10,057 nucleotides of DNA, taken from assembly GCA_036939975.1 (NCBI GenBank), contig JALLPB010001749.1:1-10057 (forward strand), read 5' to 3'. A model generated the notes under the pieces. The model had not been told where the DNA came from and ran no database searches. It saw only the letters and a list, made by a program, of their open reading frames with translations. This stretch comes from Cyclostephanos tholiformis. Its lineage: Eukaryota > Bacillariophyta > Thalassiosirophyceae > Thalassiosirales > Thalassiosiraceae. This document shows positions 8,336 to 10,057 of the stretch, piece after piece. Both the position numbers and the translations under genes were made by a program. Each line of letters opens with the position of its first letter. The stretch's first letter is position 1.

Positions 8336-8836
8336 CTATCTGCAAGGACATTTAGCCCATCTGGACAGGGCGCAATGCACCGTGTGCCACCAGCATTGGT
8401 TGGCCAAGACCATCTCGTCATCATCATCAGATCCATGGCAGCCATTGCCACACCGCTCACAAGCGCAACTCACCCCACCCCCAAACATTCTAGAAGGATC
8501 AGCCTTAATGACATTGCAGAAGACACAAAAGGCACAGGGGGGACAGCTGATGGTGGAGCAACCACCAGCCGCTGTCTTCTTCTTGTCCAGGCAAGGACAC
8601 CACCCCATTGCACCTCACCAGGTCATCGCCCAATTTGACCAGCTGCAGCCTAAGCATCCTGTGTCCTTAATCACAGAATCAGTAGTATCTGCCATTGGTA
8701 CCTTTTTATGGGAAACTGACAGAAAACCCACATCAGAAATGTGGCAGTGATGGTGGCAACAATGGAGAAAGCCAGCAGCAGTAGCAATGACAGGGGGGAT
8801 AGCCAGGGGCCCAGGGTACACTGCCCCCAAGACCAA
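8336..8836 (-). pseudogene. Cys-rich open stretch with one internal TGA, unknown
   Basis: A single minus-strand frame is open over about 165 codons except for a TGA at 8615-8617. The part after the TGA (90 codons) holds 15 cysteines, with CPPCAFCVFC, SCACERCGNGCHG, an acidic DDDDE run and QCWWHTVHC. This spacing recalls zinc-binding RING/PHD-like domains but matches no family I can name. The part before the TGA has a His/Cys cluster (CCHHHCH). An alternative frame at 8671-8859 encodes a strongly hydrophobic run (SPLSLLLLLAFSIVATITAT) that could be a membrane helix, and the plus strand is also open over 8331-8750. Overlapping open frames on both strands in a GC-richer patch warn that this may be chance. 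It may instead be a decayed zinc-binding protein. Confidence 0.25.
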
Positions 8837-8859
8837 TCATCACCACCATCAAAACTCAC

Positions 8860-8913
8860 CTGATGGCAGACAACGGGGAATTACGGAGAATTGATTTTAT
8901 ATGTTGTTGGGAG
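8860..8913 (-). other. Candidate 54-nt exon bounded by good splice sites
   Basis: On the minus strand, positions 8859-8854 read GTGAGT directly after CAG (8862-8860), a textbook eukaryotic donor. Upstream, a T-rich tract ends in ATTCACAG with the AG at 8915-8914, a good acceptor. The 54 nt between them are open in one frame (18 codons, no stop). A further acceptor-like TTTTCTGTCAG lies downstream near 8728 and would give an intron of about 130 bp. No protein family supports it. Such pairs arise by chance, so this is only a candidate. Confidence 0.2.
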
Positions 8914-8945
8914 CTGTGAATAAAATAAATGAATTATTTTACAGT

Positions 8946-8968
8946 GGGGGGGGGGGGGGGGGGGGGGG
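8946..8968 (+). repeat. Poly-G homopolymer, 23 nt
   Basis: An uninterrupted run of 23 G on the plus strand (poly-C on the minus), flanked by ACAGT and CATCAA. Runs this long are rare in eukaryotic genomes because they slip and fold into G-quadruplex structures. The given length may be an assembly or sequencing estimate. The surrounding 500 bases on the plus strand are also G-rich (gggggaga, gaggggtgggg), though without other long runs. Confidence 0.95.
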
Positions 8969-9902
8969 CATCAATTGTCAGAAGCTCAATGATCAGATGC
9001 TGTGACAATGGTGGCGATGACAGCAACAAAAATGGCGGCAGTGTGGGTGGCAGATGGCAAGGGAGAGTAAAGAGGGGCCGCTCACAGCAGTAGTAGCTTA
9101 CTGCTTGCCAAAATCAATGTGTTGGGGGGAGATGAAAGGGATGTGTCATGTGAGCATGAATGCGGACAGAGAAAATTGAGGTTTTGTAAAAAAATTTGTT
9201 AGTGTTTTCTCGCTTTTAGTTAGGCATACTGTGACAGCTGGAACAGGCTTTTTTCACATAAACACTAGCTACAAGTGCCCAACATTACCCAAAGCAAAAA
9301 GGGATACGGGAAAGCACCCCAGACAGGAGGGGTGGGGATAAGACAGCCCAGGGCCTATTTTACTGGGCTATCCTTGGAATCATGCAATTCCATTGTTATC
9401 TATGCCATTTAGCTTGGCTCTAGGTAGATGTGGGTTCTGTAAATACACCTTATTTGTGGTGTGAGAAATGGCTTTTGACTTGTATTGTCTTTTTGTTTCT
9501 CCCTTCTTTTTCAAGCATCCCAGCAACAAAAGTGCCAGGGGGGGGTCAAGAAGAGAGGTAATAGGAGCAATCCCAAGTGATACTCCTATGTGTTTGTGCC
9601 ACACAAACTTGCATCCCCCACCCGAACCCATGACTCAGTTAGGAAAGGTTGCAAAACATGTTCCATGCAACCATAATTCATCTCCCCACCAAGCTGTGAC
9701 TTCGACTTGGTCCCCCATTAAAAAGAAAAATCAGCCAATGATGGAGAATGCAGCAAGCAATAGAGGGGTGGGTGAGGGGGAAGATGCCAGAGGCAGACAT
9801 CAGAAACATAAAATAATTTAACCTTAACCATTCATTTATAACATTTTTTTTACAGAGCTGATTGCTATAGTGTAAACAATTAAACTTAAGGGTAACAATT
9901 CT
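8969..9902. other. Right intergenic stretch, no convincing gene
   Basis: I see no recognisable protein. Overlapping open frames at 9468-9821 (plus, 117 codons) and 9380-9631 (minus, 83 codons) show no motif, and their overlap argues for chance. Two short inverted repeats sit side by side: arms AGCCCA/TGGGCT at 9345-9350 and 9364-9369, and TGGAAT/ATTCCA at 9375-9380 and 9387-9392. They are too short to call terminators. Near 9610-9630 the plus strand reads CCCGAACCCATGAC, loosely like the complement of a tRNA B box, but no matching A box or fold was found. Confidence 0.4.
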
Positions 9903-9945
9903 ACATGGTTACCCAGCGGCATTACATGGTTACCCAGCAGCCATT
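9903..9945 (+). repeat. Two-copy 21/22-bp tandem duplication
   Basis: ACATGGTTACCCAGC is followed by GGCATT in the first copy (9903-9923) and AGCCATT in the second (9924-9945). The copies are adjacent and near-identical, so the duplication is recent or constrained. It lies 28 bp before a second tandem pair, which makes this end of the window repeat-dense. Confidence 0.85.
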
Positions 9946-9972
9946 AATTTTGGACTGAGAAAGAATTCGTAT

Positions 9973-10033
9973 TGAATTCCTACGTAGAATGGATTCGACT
10001 ATGTACTGAATTCCTACGTAGAAAGGATTCGAC
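9973..10033 (+). repeat. Two-copy 27-bp repeat at 34-bp spacing with TACGTA core
   Basis: Copies at 9973-9999 and 10007-10033 share TGAATTCCTACGTAGAA and GGATTCGAC with one mismatch (T versus A) between those blocks, separated by a 7-nt spacer. Each contains the palindromes GAATTC and TACGTA, and the core has imperfect dyad symmetry (CCTACGTAGA). A partial third copy (GAATTCGTA) sits just before at 9963-9971. This could be the subterminal region of another mobile element or a regulatory binding-site array; the window ends before it can be judged. Confidence 0.85.
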
Positions 10034-10057
10034 CGTTAAAAAAAATCGGAGTCGGAC

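Noticed and set aside
9340..9395. Two small inverted repeats as transcription terminators.
   Set aside because: Six-base arms with 6- and 13-nt loops, no T-run, and no gene ending nearby.
9575..9660. tRNA-derived SINE suggested by CCCGAACCCATGAC, which resembles a B-box complement.
   Set aside because: No A box at the right distance, no cloverleaf and no poly-A or tandem tail found.
9468..9821. 117-codon plus-strand frame as a gene.
   Set aside because: No motif or recognisable family, and it overlaps another open frame on the minus strand.

Overview
The window reads as repeat-rich, transposon-dominated eukaryotic DNA with no intact gene. It shows no Shine-Dalgarno-spaced gene arrays, no operon of intact ORFs, and no tRNA, rRNA or CRISPR array. 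The protein fragments that can be recognised are eukaryotic transposon proteins: a piggyBac-type (DDE_Tnp_1_7) transposase, an Ulp1/C48-type cysteine peptidase and a RanBP2-type zinc finger. Their wording is like transposon proteins I associate with diatoms and related stramenopiles. That assignment rests on memory of the families, not on a search, so treat 'diatom-like marine protist' as an inference.

Layout. Positions 1-501 hold no gene, only small palindromes. Positions 502-1160 (minus) carry the remains of a second, different DDE-type transposase: a first-Asp motif joined abruptly to a conserved C-terminal tail, as if the catalytic core had been deleted. Positions 1578-2095 are a diverged tandem array, period about 109-116 bp, four copies plus a partial fifth. 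Positions 2234-7620 are one long, same-strand (minus) run of decayed coding sequence. In transcription order it contains a Ser/Thr-rich N-terminus and C48-type peptidase (7620-6247), an unrecognised Cys-containing segment (6132-5613), an acidic linker with a RanBP2-type zinc finger (5640-4507), and a piggyBac-type DDE transposase with a Cys-containing C-terminus (4506-2234). The right quarter (7640-10057) has no convincing gene. It holds a Cys-rich open stretch on the minus strand, a 23-nt poly-G run, a good-looking splice-site pair and two short tandem duplications at the far right.

How the parts relate. The piggyBac segments keep all positions corresponding to the catalytic Asp residues, and the peptidase keeps His, Asp, Gln and Cys. 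Both are nevertheless broken by frameshifts and stops, so this copy is dead. The order and common strand suggest that one ancestral mobile element carried both a deSUMOylase-like peptidase gene and the transposase gene, probably as two adjacent genes because several stops cluster at 6133-6366. I found no convincing terminal inverted repeats or TTAA target duplication, so the element's ends are not defined. The main candidate for something new is the association of a C48 peptidase with a zinc-finger-bearing piggyBac transposase.
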